This document shows, one piece after another, positions 1 to 8,059 of a stretch of 64,000 nt of DNA (positions are counted from its first letter, which is position 1; every line of letters begins with the position of its first letter). The translations under genes and the position numbers were made by a program. The notes beneath the pieces are model-generated. The model was given only the letters and a program-made list of their open reading frames with translations. It ran no database searches and was not told the DNA's origin. Source of the stretch: Pseudomonas farris (GTDB lineage: Bacteria; Pseudomonadota; Gammaproteobacteria; Pseudomonadales; Pseudomonadaceae); contig NZ_JAHSTV010000004.1 in assembly GCF_019145235.1 (NCBI RefSeq), positions 310,001 to 374,000 of the forward strand, written 5' to 3'.

Positions 1-1
1 G

Positions 2-640
2 GCAGTCAGCCTGACACTCGAGCCGACGATCCTGGCGACTCTGCTGGCCGACCTGCCAAAGCCCACCGGGCATTACGACAAGGAAGCAGGCTTTTCGGTA
101 GCCGCTGTCACGCCCGACCTGATGGACGCTTGGGTGCGGTTGCTGCGTTTGATGGGCCGACCGGAGGAAATTGCGGCCCTGGCACCTGTCTACGAACGGG
201 AGATTCTGTACCGTGTTTTGCAAGGGCCTCACGGCTGGATGCTGCGTGATATTGCGGCACCCGATAGCGCCATGGCTCGGGTCAGCCTGGCTATCCAGTA
301 CATTCGTCGAGACTTCGCCAAGCCCATCCGTGTGGAGACACTGGCGCAACAAGCGGCGATGAGCGTATCGGCCTTTCACCGGCACTTCAAAGCCGTCACG
401 GCGCTGAGCCCGTTGCAGTATCAAAAAAGGGTTCGCTTGCTTCAGGCGCGGACGCTGCTGGTGGCCAACGCCAAAAGTGTCACGAGTGCAGCGTTCGAGG
501 TCGGCTATGAAAGCGCTACGCAATTTAGCCGCGATTACGCACGGATCTTTGGCTTATCACCAGCACGAGATGCAGCAAGGATTCTTGGGGAAACCCGAGG
601 CGTGACAAGACAGGAAAAAATGGCTTTTAACCGGGAATGA
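2..640 (+). CDS. AraC-family transcriptional regulator (5' end outside window)
   Basis: The frame is open from the window edge, so the N-terminus is missing. The visible part runs from the end of an AraC N-terminal (cupin-like) domain, with MDAWVRLLRLMGRPEEI about 40 codons in, into a complete C-terminal pair of helix-turn-helix motifs: VETLAQQAAMSVSAFHRHFK and VTSAAFEVGYESATQFSRDY, followed by the usual FGLSPARDA ending. This arrangement belongs to the AraC_N-type regulators that control neighbouring oxidoreductase genes in proteobacteria. Its target cannot be judged because the gene to the left is outside the window. The family is secure and the effector unknown. Confidence 0.9.
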   Translation, partial: AVSLTLEPTILATLLADLPKPTGHYDKEAGFSVAAVTPDLMDAWVRLLRLMGRPEEIAALAPVYEREILYRVLQGPHGWMLRDIAAPDSAMARVSLAIQYIRRDFAKPIRVETLAQQAAMSVSAFHRHFKAVTALSPLQYQKRVRLLQARTLLVANAKSVTSAAFEVGYESATQFSRDYARIFGLSPARDAARILGETRGVTRQEKMAFNRE

Positions 641-721
641 GTTGTCCCTTGATGAGAGACAGCAATCAGCCAGCAGCTGTCAGTCGACTGTCTTGATTGA
701 GGTGGTTAAGCAGGCGTGTTT

Positions 722-925
722 TCAGGTGCAGGGCTTGGCGCACGACAGAATTATCCCCATGGAGCTGGTCATATCGGGCAAGGTGTTGTAACGCGAGACC
801 TTACCCGCATCACCCGTCGCCTCCAGTGATTTGTTCAGTTGGTCCTTCGCTTTGCCCAACTCATCCAGCATTTCCGGAAGCGTTTGCGTCGTTTCACTTG
901 CTGCCTGCTGTGCACCTTGTGCCAC
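722..925 (-). CDS. Small hypothetical protein
   Basis: A 67-residue protein starting at GTG (925) behind a good GAGGGAG ribosome site. It sits 13 bases after the stop of the next upstream gene (939-1619), so the two are probably co-transcribed. The sequence is polar, with a heptad-like stretch around TLPEMLDELGKAKDQLNKSL and a hydrophobic tail ending in SCAKPCT. No family recognised. A longer frame extends upstream but overlaps the neighbouring gene, which is why I chose the GTG. It could be a small accessory of the membrane proteins beside it. Confidence 0.5.
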   Translation of the reverse strand: MAQGAQQAASETTQTLPEMLDELGKAKDQLNKSLEATGDAGKVSRYNTLPDMTSSMGIILSCAKPCT

Positions 926-938
926 TTCAAACTCCCTC

Positions 939-1619
939 TTACTTAATGATCGCGTACACGCCCGGACGGGATAACAAATACAACCAGGCCGCAGACCTTT
1001 TGCCTTGAGCGGCCCTGACCAGCAGCGCCATATGCGCCAGATAACCTCTGGCCATCGATGGGTGCGCTGCAAAATAACGATGACACTCAGGGGTTCTTAA
1101 CGAGAAAACCAGCCCGCCTGATGCTTCAATCTTTTCCAATCGCTGTTCGGCAAAACGCTTTGCATCCGCCATCGGCAACGTAGAGAGATACTCGTTATCC
1201 TTGATAACCACGGATGTTTCATATTTCGCTGGGCACGGCTGCGCTTGCAGAACGTTGTAACGTGCATACTGCTCAACGGTATTCCTCGCGGCCCGCACAT
1301 CCGCGGTATTGATCATCAGAAAATTAGCGACGGTCAAACTGGTGGTCACGCACGCGTCGTTCATGTCCTGGCAAAGGTTCAACGCTCGGATGCGGTCGTA
1401 CATCTGTTCATCTGGCGACAGGTGCAGCGACTTTATGTAAAGCGCATCGCTTTCAGGTAAGAAGGTTTCAGAAGCGCTCAGGTTTTCTGCACCGCCGACA
1501 AGTTCTACAACCCAGCGCACTTTCTGCGACTCGAAAAACAGCCAGAGGCCATAACCCGCCAGCACGGCCGCTAGCATGCAGAACGTCATGAGCAAGTATA
1601 TTTTTTTCGTCCTGTGCAC
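939..1619 (-). CDS. Hypothetical single-pass membrane protein
   Basis: A 226-residue protein with a GTG start (1619) six bases after GGAG. Residues about 6-28 (YLLMTFCMLAAVLAGYGLWL) form one N-terminal membrane anchor, with positively charged residues before it, so the rest is predicted to be periplasmic. The soluble part holds four cysteines (LNLCQD, NDACVT, QPCPAK, PECHRY) that could form two disulphides. I recognise no family. It lies between two other small unknown genes on the same strand (722-925 and 1666-2025), suggesting a three-gene unit that may be accessory DNA, since an IS3 remnant lies just upstream. Confidence 0.65.
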   Translation of the reverse strand: MHRTKKIYLLMTFCMLAAVLAGYGLWLFFESQKVRWVVELVGGAENLSASETFLPESDALYIKSLHLSPDEQMYDRIRALNLCQDMNDACVTTSLTVANFLMINTADVRAARNTVEQYARYNVLQAQPCPAKYETSVVIKDNEYLSTLPMADAKRFAEQRLEKIEASGGLVFSLRTPECHRYFAAHPSMARGYLAHMALLVRAAQGKRSAAWLYLLSRPGVYAIIK

Positions 1620-1665
1620 ATCACACTCCAGCGAATAGAAAGTTCAACCACTGAATGCCTACCGT

Positions 1666-2025
1666 CTATTCCGATAGCGCATTCCATACCAGCCCGACGA
1701 TAAGAAAAAAGCCATGAGAGGCGACGGAAACCACGGAGGTCCAAACTGCCGCTTTTTTAAAGCGGTCGTTATTGGCCAGATAACCGCCTGCCATCAACAG
1801 CGCCCCTATCCAACCCGCCAGCGAAACCGCACTGATTGTACGAACGAGCAGAGGCGCTTGCTGTGCAATTGATACGTCCAGCCCGTATATCTCGTTGAGC
1901 TTGGCCGCCAGTTCCGGCTCTAACGCAACGGCTGCCCGCTCTCCAATTGCGTTGCCGCCCTCGCGAAAACTGTCAAGCGCGCTTTGTGGCAGGTCTTTAA
2001 TCCCCTCCAGCAGGCCATCAATCAA
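1666..2025 (-). CDS. Small membrane protein, 5' end probably truncated
   Basis: A 119-residue open frame with two hydrophobic segments (about 62-80 and 92-114) and an amphipathic N-terminal half. The only available start is a TTG at 2025 without a clear ribosome site, preceded six codons upstream by an in-frame stop. The start falls at the junction with an IS3-family remnant (2030-2232), so the original 5' end was probably removed by the insertion. Function unknown. It may be an inactive gene or may be translated from the TTG; the coding frame itself has no internal defects. Confidence 0.5.
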   Translation of the reverse strand: MIDGLLEGIKDLPQSALDSFREGGNAIGERAAVALEPELAAKLNEIYGLDVSIAQQAPLLVRTISAVSLAGWIGALLMAGGYLANNDRFKKAAVWTSVVSVASHGFFLIVGLVWNALSE

Positions 2026-2029
2026 CCGG

Positions 2030-2232
<203 letters not shown>

Positions 2233-2341
2233 GCGAACCAGCCCTGACCACTGCCTTATATAGAGTGACGACCACCCAGTCTCTTGCTGTGGTAGAGAAA
2301 AGCCGCCGCATACTAGCGATCCTGGCGCTCAGCGCTCGACC

Positions 2342-3232
2342 TCAAGATGCCTTGGCAAATATCTCGCCCAACCAGTCCACAAACACCCGTACTCGTGGCG
2401 ACATGTGGCGGTTGTGCGGGTACAGCACGGAAACCGGCATCGGCGGCGGCGGAGTGTCGATGAGGATTTCCTGCACCAACCCCTGGGAAATCTGCGTCGC
2501 CATGCGGTAGTGCGGGCACTGGATCAACCCCAACCCGGCAATCGCCGATGCCGCATAGATTTCTGCGCCGAATACTGATAACTCGCCATCAATGGTCATT
2601 TCCCTCAGCTCACCATCAACCATGAACTCAAATGGAAACTGCTTGGCAGTGGTGCGCGAAACATAGTTCACCGCGTGGTGACGGCTCAAATCAGCAAGGC
2701 TTTTCGGTTCGCCGTATTTGCGCAGGTATGCGGGGCTGGCACAGGTGATTTGCCGCAGGTTGGCAACACGTTTTCCGATCAGCGCGGAGTCGCTCAGAGT
2801 GCCGGCGCGCAGCACACAATCGACGCCTTCGGCAATCAGGTCGACATAACGGTCGGCCTCGCTGATGGACAACTCGATATCCGGATAACGGGCCATGAAT
2901 TGCGGTAATGCAGGGATCACGAAGTGCTTGGCCAAGGTGCCGTGCAGGTCTACCCGCAGCCGCCCTTTCGGCGCAACACCGCGAAACGCCAGTTCGGCCT
3001 CTTCCAACTCCGCCAGCAACTGAACGCAGCGCAGGTAATACGCCTCACCATCCAGCGTCGGACGGACCTTGCGCGTGCTGCGCTCTAGCAAACGTGTCCC
3101 CAGCCAGGCTTCGAACTGATTCAGCGTGTGAGTCAACGTCGCCCGAGGCAGATTCAGGTCATCCGCCGCCAGCGTAAAGCTGCTGCGCTCGTAGATCCGC
3201 ACAAACACCTTCATTGCTTTGACTTGATCCAC
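2342..3232 (-). CDS. LysR-family transcriptional regulator
   Basis: A 296-residue LysR regulator if the GTG at 3232 is used; AGGA lies seven bases before it and the length is typical. The longer frame to 3295 has an N-terminus unlike the family. The winged helix-turn-helix is at about residues 5-62 (AMKVFVRIYERSSFTLAADD, LPRATLTHTLNQFEAWLGTR), followed by the two-lobed effector domain (LRVDLHGTLAKHFVIPALPQ, GVDCVLRAGTL). It is transcribed away from the SDR gene at 3372 across about 140 bases. This is the classic LysR/target arrangement, so it most likely controls the SDR and DUF1097 genes. Confidence 0.9.
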   Translation of the reverse strand: MDQVKAMKVFVRIYERSSFTLAADDLNLPRATLTHTLNQFEAWLGTRLLERSTRKVRPTLDGEAYYLRCVQLLAELEEAELAFRGVAPKGRLRVDLHGTLAKHFVIPALPQFMARYPDIELSISEADRYVDLIAEGVDCVLRAGTLSDSALIGKRVANLRQITCASPAYLRKYGEPKSLADLSRHHAVNYVSRTTAKQFPFEFMVDGELREMTIDGELSVFGAEIYAASAIAGLGLIQCPHYRMATQISQGLVQEILIDTPPPPMPVSVLYPHNRHMSPRVRVFVDWLGEIFAKAS

Positions 3233-3371
3233 ATTGAATTCCTGGCTTTTCGATTGTTGGCAATTATTGAATAGAAAAGCCAACTCTAAATGCATTTATC
3301 ACCTTAAGTAAACATGTGAATCTAGCTTCACACCGAGCAAAACAACCCATTATTTCAAAGGAGTCACCACT

Positions 3372-4112
3372 ATGACGACTCAAACGTCGAAAGTAGCCAT
3401 CGTAACCGGCGCCTCTCGCGGTATCGGCGCGGTCATCGCCAAACAACTGGCCAGTGAGGGTTTCGCTGTCGCCATCAACTATGCCAGCAGCGTTACGGAA
3501 GCTTCAAAACTGGTAGCCGAACTGCATGAGGCCGGTCACCAGGCCATCGCGATCAAGGCGGATGTGGCCAACGTTGACGACATTCGTCGTATGTTTGATG
3601 AAACCGAAGCGCAATTGGGCAAGGTCGATGTGCTGGTAAACAACGCCGGCATCCTCAAGGTGCTGCCACTAGCGCAACACAGCGACGAACTGTTTGACCA
3701 GAATTTCAACATCCACACTCGCGGCACCTTCAACACGCTGCGTGAAGCCGCCACTCGCCTGAACAACGGCGGGCGGATCATCAACTTCTCCAGCAGCACC
3801 GTCGGCATGAATCTGCCGGGCTATGCGGTGTACATCGCCAGCAAAGCAGCGGTGGAGTCCCTGACTCAGGTGTTCGCCAAGGAAATGCGCGGTCGCAATA
3901 TCACCGTCAATGCGGTTGCACCGGGCCCGGTTGCGACGGATCTGTTCCTGCACGGCAAGTGTGAAGAGCAGATCCAGACCTTCGCCAAGATGGCCCCACT
4001 GGAACGCCTGGCTCAGCCAGAAGATATCTCCCGCGTCGTGTCCTTCCTGGTCGGCCCTGACTCGGCCTGGGTCAACGGGCAAATCCTGCGCGTTAACGGC
4101 GGCCTCGTCTGA
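3372..4112 (+). CDS. Short-chain dehydrogenase/reductase
   Basis: A 246-residue classical SDR. The cofactor loop is TGASRGIG (about residues 14-21), the NNAG motif is VLVNNAGIL (about 88-96), and the active site is the Ser of NFSSSTV with YAVYIASK carrying the catalytic Tyr and Lys. VAPGPVATDLF and WVNGQILRVNGG complete the family pattern. The start follows AAAGGAGTC. An Arg at the end of the first strand-loop region suggests NADP rather than NAD. Substrate unknown. A LysR gene is divergent and a DUF1097 membrane protein follows 35 bases later. Confidence 0.93.
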   Translation: MTTQTSKVAIVTGASRGIGAVIAKQLASEGFAVAINYASSVTEASKLVAELHEAGHQAIAIKADVANVDDIRRMFDETEAQLGKVDVLVNNAGILKVLPLAQHSDELFDQNFNIHTRGTFNTLREAATRLNNGGRIINFSSSTVGMNLPGYAVYIASKAAVESLTQVFAKEMRGRNITVNAVAPGPVATDLFLHGKCEEQIQTFAKMAPLERLAQPEDISRVVSFLVGPDSAWVNGQILRVNGGLV

Positions 4113-4147
4113 GCCGTCTCACCCCCTAGGTTAAAGGAGATCCGACC

Positions 4148-4657
4148 ATGAGCCAGCCAGCCAACACCCCTACCCGTACCGGGCAATCGAAGCTGATGTT
4201 CACGCTGTTCACCGCGGTGGCCGCTGCCACCGCTGCACTCGCGGCGGGCTCCAGCATGCTGCTGACCCTGCCGGTCTGGGCGATGTTTGTCGGTTGGGTG
4301 GCGTTCTTCAGCCACGGCCTGACCTTGCGTGACGGCCTGGCGAACCTCGGTTGCGTGCTTATAGGCATCGCCTTCGGCATGGGAGCGGCAATGAGCATCG
4401 GCGCATTGGCACCCACTCTAGGCATGTTTGCGCTGCCATTGGTGGTATTTGTGGTGGCGATGATTGTGGTGTCGCTGCGAGCCGTCCGGACGATGAACAA
4501 CATCGTCGCCTACTTCCTCGGCCTGATTGCTTACTTTGCCTCGCACCTGGCGCCATCAATGGAAAGCTTCGCCGAACTGGGTGCCGCCGGTGCCATCGGC
4601 TCTTTCGCCGGCTGGTTGTCCCACGCCGTACAACAACGTCTTCCCCGTCATGCCTGA
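4148..4657 (+). CDS. DUF1097 integral membrane protein
   Basis: A 169-residue, very hydrophobic protein with five or six predicted membrane spans (for example LFTAVAAATAALAAGSSMLL, MFALPLVVFVVAMIVVSLRA). The pattern of small residues and the central ANLGCVLIGIAFGMG block fit the DUF1097 family, whose role is not known. The start follows AAAGGAG. It is in the same direction as the SDR gene 35 bases upstream and probably in its operon. The decayed SDR copy starting at 4685 would have been the next gene. Confidence 0.8.
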   Translation: MSQPANTPTRTGQSKLMFTLFTAVAAATAALAAGSSMLLTLPVWAMFVGWVAFFSHGLTLRDGLANLGCVLIGIAFGMGAAMSIGALAPTLGMFALPLVVFVVAMIVVSLRAVRTMNNIVAYFLGLIAYFASHLAPSMESFAELGAAGAIGSFAGWLSHAVQQRLPRHA

Positions 4658-4684
4658 AACCACCACTTTGCAGAGGTCAATAAC

Positions 4685-4763
4685 ATGAAATCGATCATCT
4701 TAATTACCGGTGCTTCCAGTGGTTTTGGTGCACTCACCGCACGCGCGCTTGCCGACGCCGGCC
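4685..4763 (+). pseudogene. SDR gene, N-terminal fragment only
   Basis: Starts with ATG behind AGAGG and reads MKSIILITGASSGFGALTAR then ALADAGH, a perfect beginning of a classical SDR with its cofactor-binding TGASSGFG loop. After about 27 codons the similarity stops and a piece of a different gene (VOC family) follows without a gap. The rest of the SDR is absent. It marks one end of a deletion or recombination scar. Confidence 0.8.
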
Positions 4764-4853
4764 ACACTGGATTTCTATATCAACAAGGTCGGTTTCACCG
4801 TGTCCGACGATGTCGTCGATGAGGGCAACGGTGCGCTGATGACCACTTTCAGG
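4764..4853 (+). pseudogene. VOC/glyoxalase-fold protein, N-terminal fragment
   Basis: A short in-frame piece reading TLDFYINKVGFTVSDDVVDE then GNGALMTTF has the first strand-helix-strand of a vicinal-oxygen-chelate (glyoxalase/bleomycin-resistance) domain, where LDFY..K.GF is the usual opening. Its own start and everything after about 30 residues are missing. It joins the SDR fragment on the left and unrelated sequence on the right. Confidence 0.6.
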
Positions 4854-4890
4854 TTTTGCTGTGAACGCTGGCTACTTTGTTGCATCGCAC

Positions 4891-5019
4891 TCACCGCTTT
4901 CTCTGTCCTCGCCTGTACCGCTCTGACCACCAAGTCGACGCTAGTTGGGTGGACTTATCACCGATCTGCTTGATTGCAGTACGCAGGTTGTCTTGCATCG
5001 TTGCCAACGCTGCCAGCCA
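4891..5019 (-). pseudogene. Methyl-accepting chemotaxis protein, internal fragment
   Basis: On the minus strand the reading LAALATMQDNLRTAIKQIGD followed by KSTQLAS matches the segment just after the HAMP domain of pseudomonad chemoreceptors, where 'MQ.NLR..I.QIG..S.QLAS' is highly conserved. The frame then runs into WWSERYRRGQ and a stop at 4891. Only about 30 residues are recognisable. It is one of several unrelated gene pieces joined in this region. Confidence 0.6.
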
Positions 5020-5028
5020 ACGCAGGCC

Positions 5029-5928
5029 TCATCCCGATAGTTTTGCTGGATATCCGGCTTGGGTGCTGTCCAGGATGAATTCAATCAGCGCCCGGGATGC
5101 GGCTGATAATTGCCGGTGAGGCGGGTAAATAATCGAGAATGGCCGACTGCGTCCGCTCAACTGCGGAAGTATTTCCACCAATTGCCCCCGCTGCATTCTG
5201 TCCCGGATAACGAAGTCATAGGTCTGGCAGATGCCCAGACCGCTTTCCGCCAACGAAACGATGCCGAGGACATCATCCAAAACCTGCACATTGGCTTGCG
5301 GCAGCCATTCGATATTTTTTTGATCAAGGCAGAATAACCACGGCCCGATTTTGCCGCTGCTGGGCATAATGAACGGCAGGCAAACGTGCTCGCCTAACAT
5401 CTCAAGCGTCGTAGGGACGCCGGCGCGTGCCAGGTATTGGGGAGATGCGACCAGGCAGAGCCGTGCATCTTCCAGCTTGCGCCCCACCAGACCACTGTCC
5501 GGCAACTGCCCCAGGCGAATCGCCAGATCGTAGCCTTCGGCGACCAGGTCGACATTGCGATTGGTGATGCTCAGCTCCACCCGCACAGCTGGGTATTGCC
5601 GGGCAAAGGCACTGAGCAGCGGCGGCAGACGATGATGCCCGTAAGTCGTCGGCACGCTCATCCGAACGCGCCCGCTCAACTCGCCTTCCTGGCCGAGAAT
5701 GCTGCGCTCCACCTCTTCGATCTGCGCAAACGCCGAACGAGTCTGTTCCAGATACAACTTACCAGCGTCGGTCAGGCTGAGCCTGCGAGTAGTGCGTCGC
5801 AACAATTGCACGCCAAGACGCGATTCAAGCCTGGTCAACGCACGACTAAGCACCGAAGGCGTGGTCGCCAAGGCGACGGCAGCAGCACTAACGGTCCCCT
5901 GCTCAACTACGCGAATAAAAGCGCGAAG
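5029..5928 (-). pseudogene. LysR-family regulator lacking its start codon
   Basis: About 299 codons of a LysR regulator are intact: helix-turn-helix LRAFIRVVEQGTVSAAAVAL and PSVLSRALTRLESRLGVQLL, hinge, and effector domain (GRVRMSVPTTYGHHRLPPLL, NVDLVAEGYDLAIRLG). The first 7-10 residues and start codon are replaced by the junction with a DJ-1/PfpI gene fragment on the other strand. The open frame continues upstream to 6198, but that extension is only the antisense of the DJ-1 piece. Unless it is translated from a fortuitous start it is a pseudogene. Confidence 0.75.
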
Positions 5929-6195
5929 CCGGCAAAGGGTCGCGCCGACTGGATCTATGCGGGCTACAAGATGACCGTTATCAGCAACAAGGAAGAGGAA
6001 GAAGCCAAAGGTCTGCTCAACGGTGGCGCCATGAAGTTCTACCCGCAAACGGCGCTGGAAAAAGCCGGTGGGGTGTACCGCAGCAACGCTTCGAATTGGA
6101 CGCCTAATGTGGTCATCGATCGCGAGTTGATCACGGGCCAGAATCCGAACTCGGCCATAGAGGTCGGCAAAGCATTGCTCGCTCGACTGAAATAA
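5926..6195 (+). pseudogene. DJ-1/PfpI-family protein, C-terminal fragment
   Basis: About 89 codons ending at TAA 6195 read like the C-terminal third of a type-1 glutamine-amidotransferase-like (DJ-1/PfpI) protein: YAGYKMTVISNKEEEEAKG, MKFYPQTALEKAGGVYRSN and VVIDRELITGQNPNSAIEVG. The nucleophile-elbow part is missing. The join with the LysR gene at about 5926 is exact, with no spacer, as expected for illegitimate recombination. Confidence 0.75.
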
Positions 6196-6257
6196 CACGT
6201 CTGCCGCACCGCGCTATTCCCTGGCCCCGGATGTTGCCGGGTATTTGGAGCTCTGCA

Positions 6258-6508
6258 ATGACAACTCGCATTTTCCTTATCACCGGAGCCAGCAAAGGCA
6301 TCGGGCGCGCGCTCGCGGCTCAATTGTTCCAGGCGGGCCACCATGTTGTGGGCATCGCTCGCAACAGTTTGGATCGGCACTTTCCCGGCACGCCTTGCAG
6401 ACAACGCAAGCATTGCTACCGGGAATACGCAACCGAAGTTGGGGAAGGATCGTCAACATCTCCAGCCTGACTCTTAATGGGAAAGCGCTGCTGAACATCT
6501 TGACTTAA
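6258..6508 (+). pseudogene. SDR gene with internal deletion and frameshift
   Basis: Begins with ATG behind TTGGAG and reads MTTRIFLITGASKGIGRALA then AQLFQAGHHVVGIARN, a normal SDR N-terminus. After FPGT the frame degenerates; the second conserved block, GRIVNISSLTLNGKAL, appears in another frame before a stop at about 6508. The middle (NNAG region) and the C-terminal half are gone. This is the second truncated SDR in 2 kb. Confidence 0.75.
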
Positions 6509-6709
6509 TGGTCAGACCTAGTGAGGAGTCAATGACCCTCCATCAAGGCGATTCTTATATCTGGGTATTGCTTGATCCTACGAGCGTGCCTCCCGGCACC
6601 AATTTACCTGGGACAAGCCTTGGTCTCTCGACGAATTGGTGATTGCAGTAACCTCACTGCTATTACTCAACAATACCTAAATCAGGCATTAGCGTAGCCA
6701 GAAAAGCGA

Positions 6710-7699
6710 TCATACCTTCTCGATTTCTTGAAGATGCGCATAGCTATCTACGAAACGCTTAAATTTGTGCTTACCACAAGTGTACGCTTCGTACTTCGCG
6801 GGTAGAGCCTCACTCACGCAGGTTGGCACAGGTTCAACAACCGCATCGAAATCCAAATCAATAAAGAACGGTATTGAATAACGCTCCAGGCCGCTGGTAT
6901 TGATGACACGATGCATTGTCGAGGTGTAGCGATCATTGGTGAGGGTTTGAACCAAATCACCAATATTGACGATAAAAGTGCCTTCAACGGGTGGTGCAGT
7001 AACCCACTCCCCTGCACGGTTCCTGACTTGCAAACCGCCAACTGCATCTTGGGATAGGACCGTCAAGAAACCATAGTCCGTGTGTGCCCCAATACCGATC
7101 TCCTCTTGGGAAACCCTTCCGATCTGGGGCGGGTAACGCAAAATCCGTTGAATAGTGATGGGCTTACGCTGAAGATGTTCAAAGTAATCTTGTGGTAAAC
7201 CCAAGCTCAGCGCGATCCCGCCAATAAGCATTCGCGCGAGTGCCAATACAGAGGAATGGTAATCTTCGGCAACCTTCTCAAATTGCGGCAGTACAGATGG
7301 CATTTGATTAGGACCAAAGAATGGAGAGACCTCATCATAATGAGCTCCGCAATCAAAACACTCTTTGAAATCGCGAGTATTAGCAGGGTCTACGTTTTCC
7401 GCGTACATCGGTATATAACCACGTAGCGTGAGCCCGGAATTCACGACATTAAGCTTGTTCTTCTCCTCATAAGGAAGCTTGAAAAAACTTTTGGTAAGCG
7501 CATACATCTCATCTATTAACTGCTGGTCAATGCCATGGTTTTTTATATAAAAAAACCCCACCTTTTCGCATGCATCACCTATTTGACTTGCCACCTTCAG
7601 TGGATTTTCGCCGTTTATGAGCGACGATATGTCTATGACCGGAATTTCAGTGAAAGCTGTTTGTTTGCTAGCCAAGCGAATATCAAATAACTCTGTCAC
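6710..7699 (-). CDS. 2-oxoglutarate/Fe(II) oxygenase, isopenicillin-N-synthase family
   Basis: A 329-residue protein with GTG start (7699) seven bases after AGGAG. The N-terminal DIOX_N part is at about 19-125 (IPVIDISSLI, GFFYIKNHGI) and the jelly-roll catalytic domain follows. The iron ligands are visible as HTDYG (H206, D208) and MHRV (H263), and R273-x-S275 of LERYS is the expected 2-oxoglutarate carboxylate anchor. The enzyme should hydroxylate, desaturate or demethylate a small substrate with O2. The gene is visibly more AT-rich than its neighbours and stands alone between a scar region and the N-demethylase locus, so it may be a separate acquisition. Confidence 0.9.
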   Translation of the reverse strand: MTELFDIRLASKQTAFTEIPVIDISSLINGENPLKVASQIGDACEKVGFFYIKNHGIDQQLIDEMYALTKSFFKLPYEEKNKLNVVNSGLTLRGYIPMYAENVDPANTRDFKECFDCGAHYDEVSPFFGPNQMPSVLPQFEKVAEDYHSSVLALARMLIGGIALSLGLPQDYFEHLQRKPITIQRILRYPPQIGRVSQEEIGIGAHTDYGFLTVLSQDAVGGLQVRNRAGEWVTAPPVEGTFIVNIGDLVQTLTNDRYTSTMHRVINTSGLERYSIPFFIDLDFDAVVEPVPTCVSEALPAKYEAYTCGKHKFKRFVDSYAHLQEIEKV

Positions 7700-7963
7700 C
7701 TATGCTCTCCTTTCCGAAATATCAATAAGGCAGAAGATTTAGAAAGCACGACTGTACCCTCTTCAATCCCACTGAATCACACCTGAACCGTCACCTATAA
7801 CACCCACGTTCACGTCCGCCTCAACGAGTGCGGTTTGCCGCTGCGCGCACTTTCATCACGCCGCGGGCACTGACCGCTCAATGCGATGGCAGCCAGGCGC
7901 GTACGAATCCAATCAGCCCGGGTTTTGATGGATGTTAATCCTGGATTTTTTGGCACGCAAGCA

Positions 7964-8007
7964 AAATGTACACATGTGTCACCAATCGTTGACACAGGTG
8001 TACATTT
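7964..8007. promoter_or_regulatory. Large inverted repeat, candidate TetR operator
   Basis: Two 18-base arms, AAATGTACACATGTGTCA and TGACACAGGTGTACATTT, face each other across 8 bases with one mismatch. The site lies 52 bases before the start of the N-demethylase gene (8060). The arm resembles sequences in front of the TetR gene at 11814-11870, so I infer that TetR binds both. The rest of the 7700-8059 gap shows no gene. Confidence 0.65.
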
Positions 8008-8059
8008 ATCCTAATTTTAAGTCACCGAGCCCGATGAAGCCACTTTGGAGCGCACCACG

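Noticed and set aside
5929..6198. N-terminal 90 residues of the long LysR frame
   Set aside because: They are the antisense of the DJ-1/PfpI fragment on the plus strand and show no LysR features.
7810..7995. 61-codon minus-strand frame upstream of the demethylase
   Set aside because: Lies over the inverted-repeat operator and shows no recognisable protein features.
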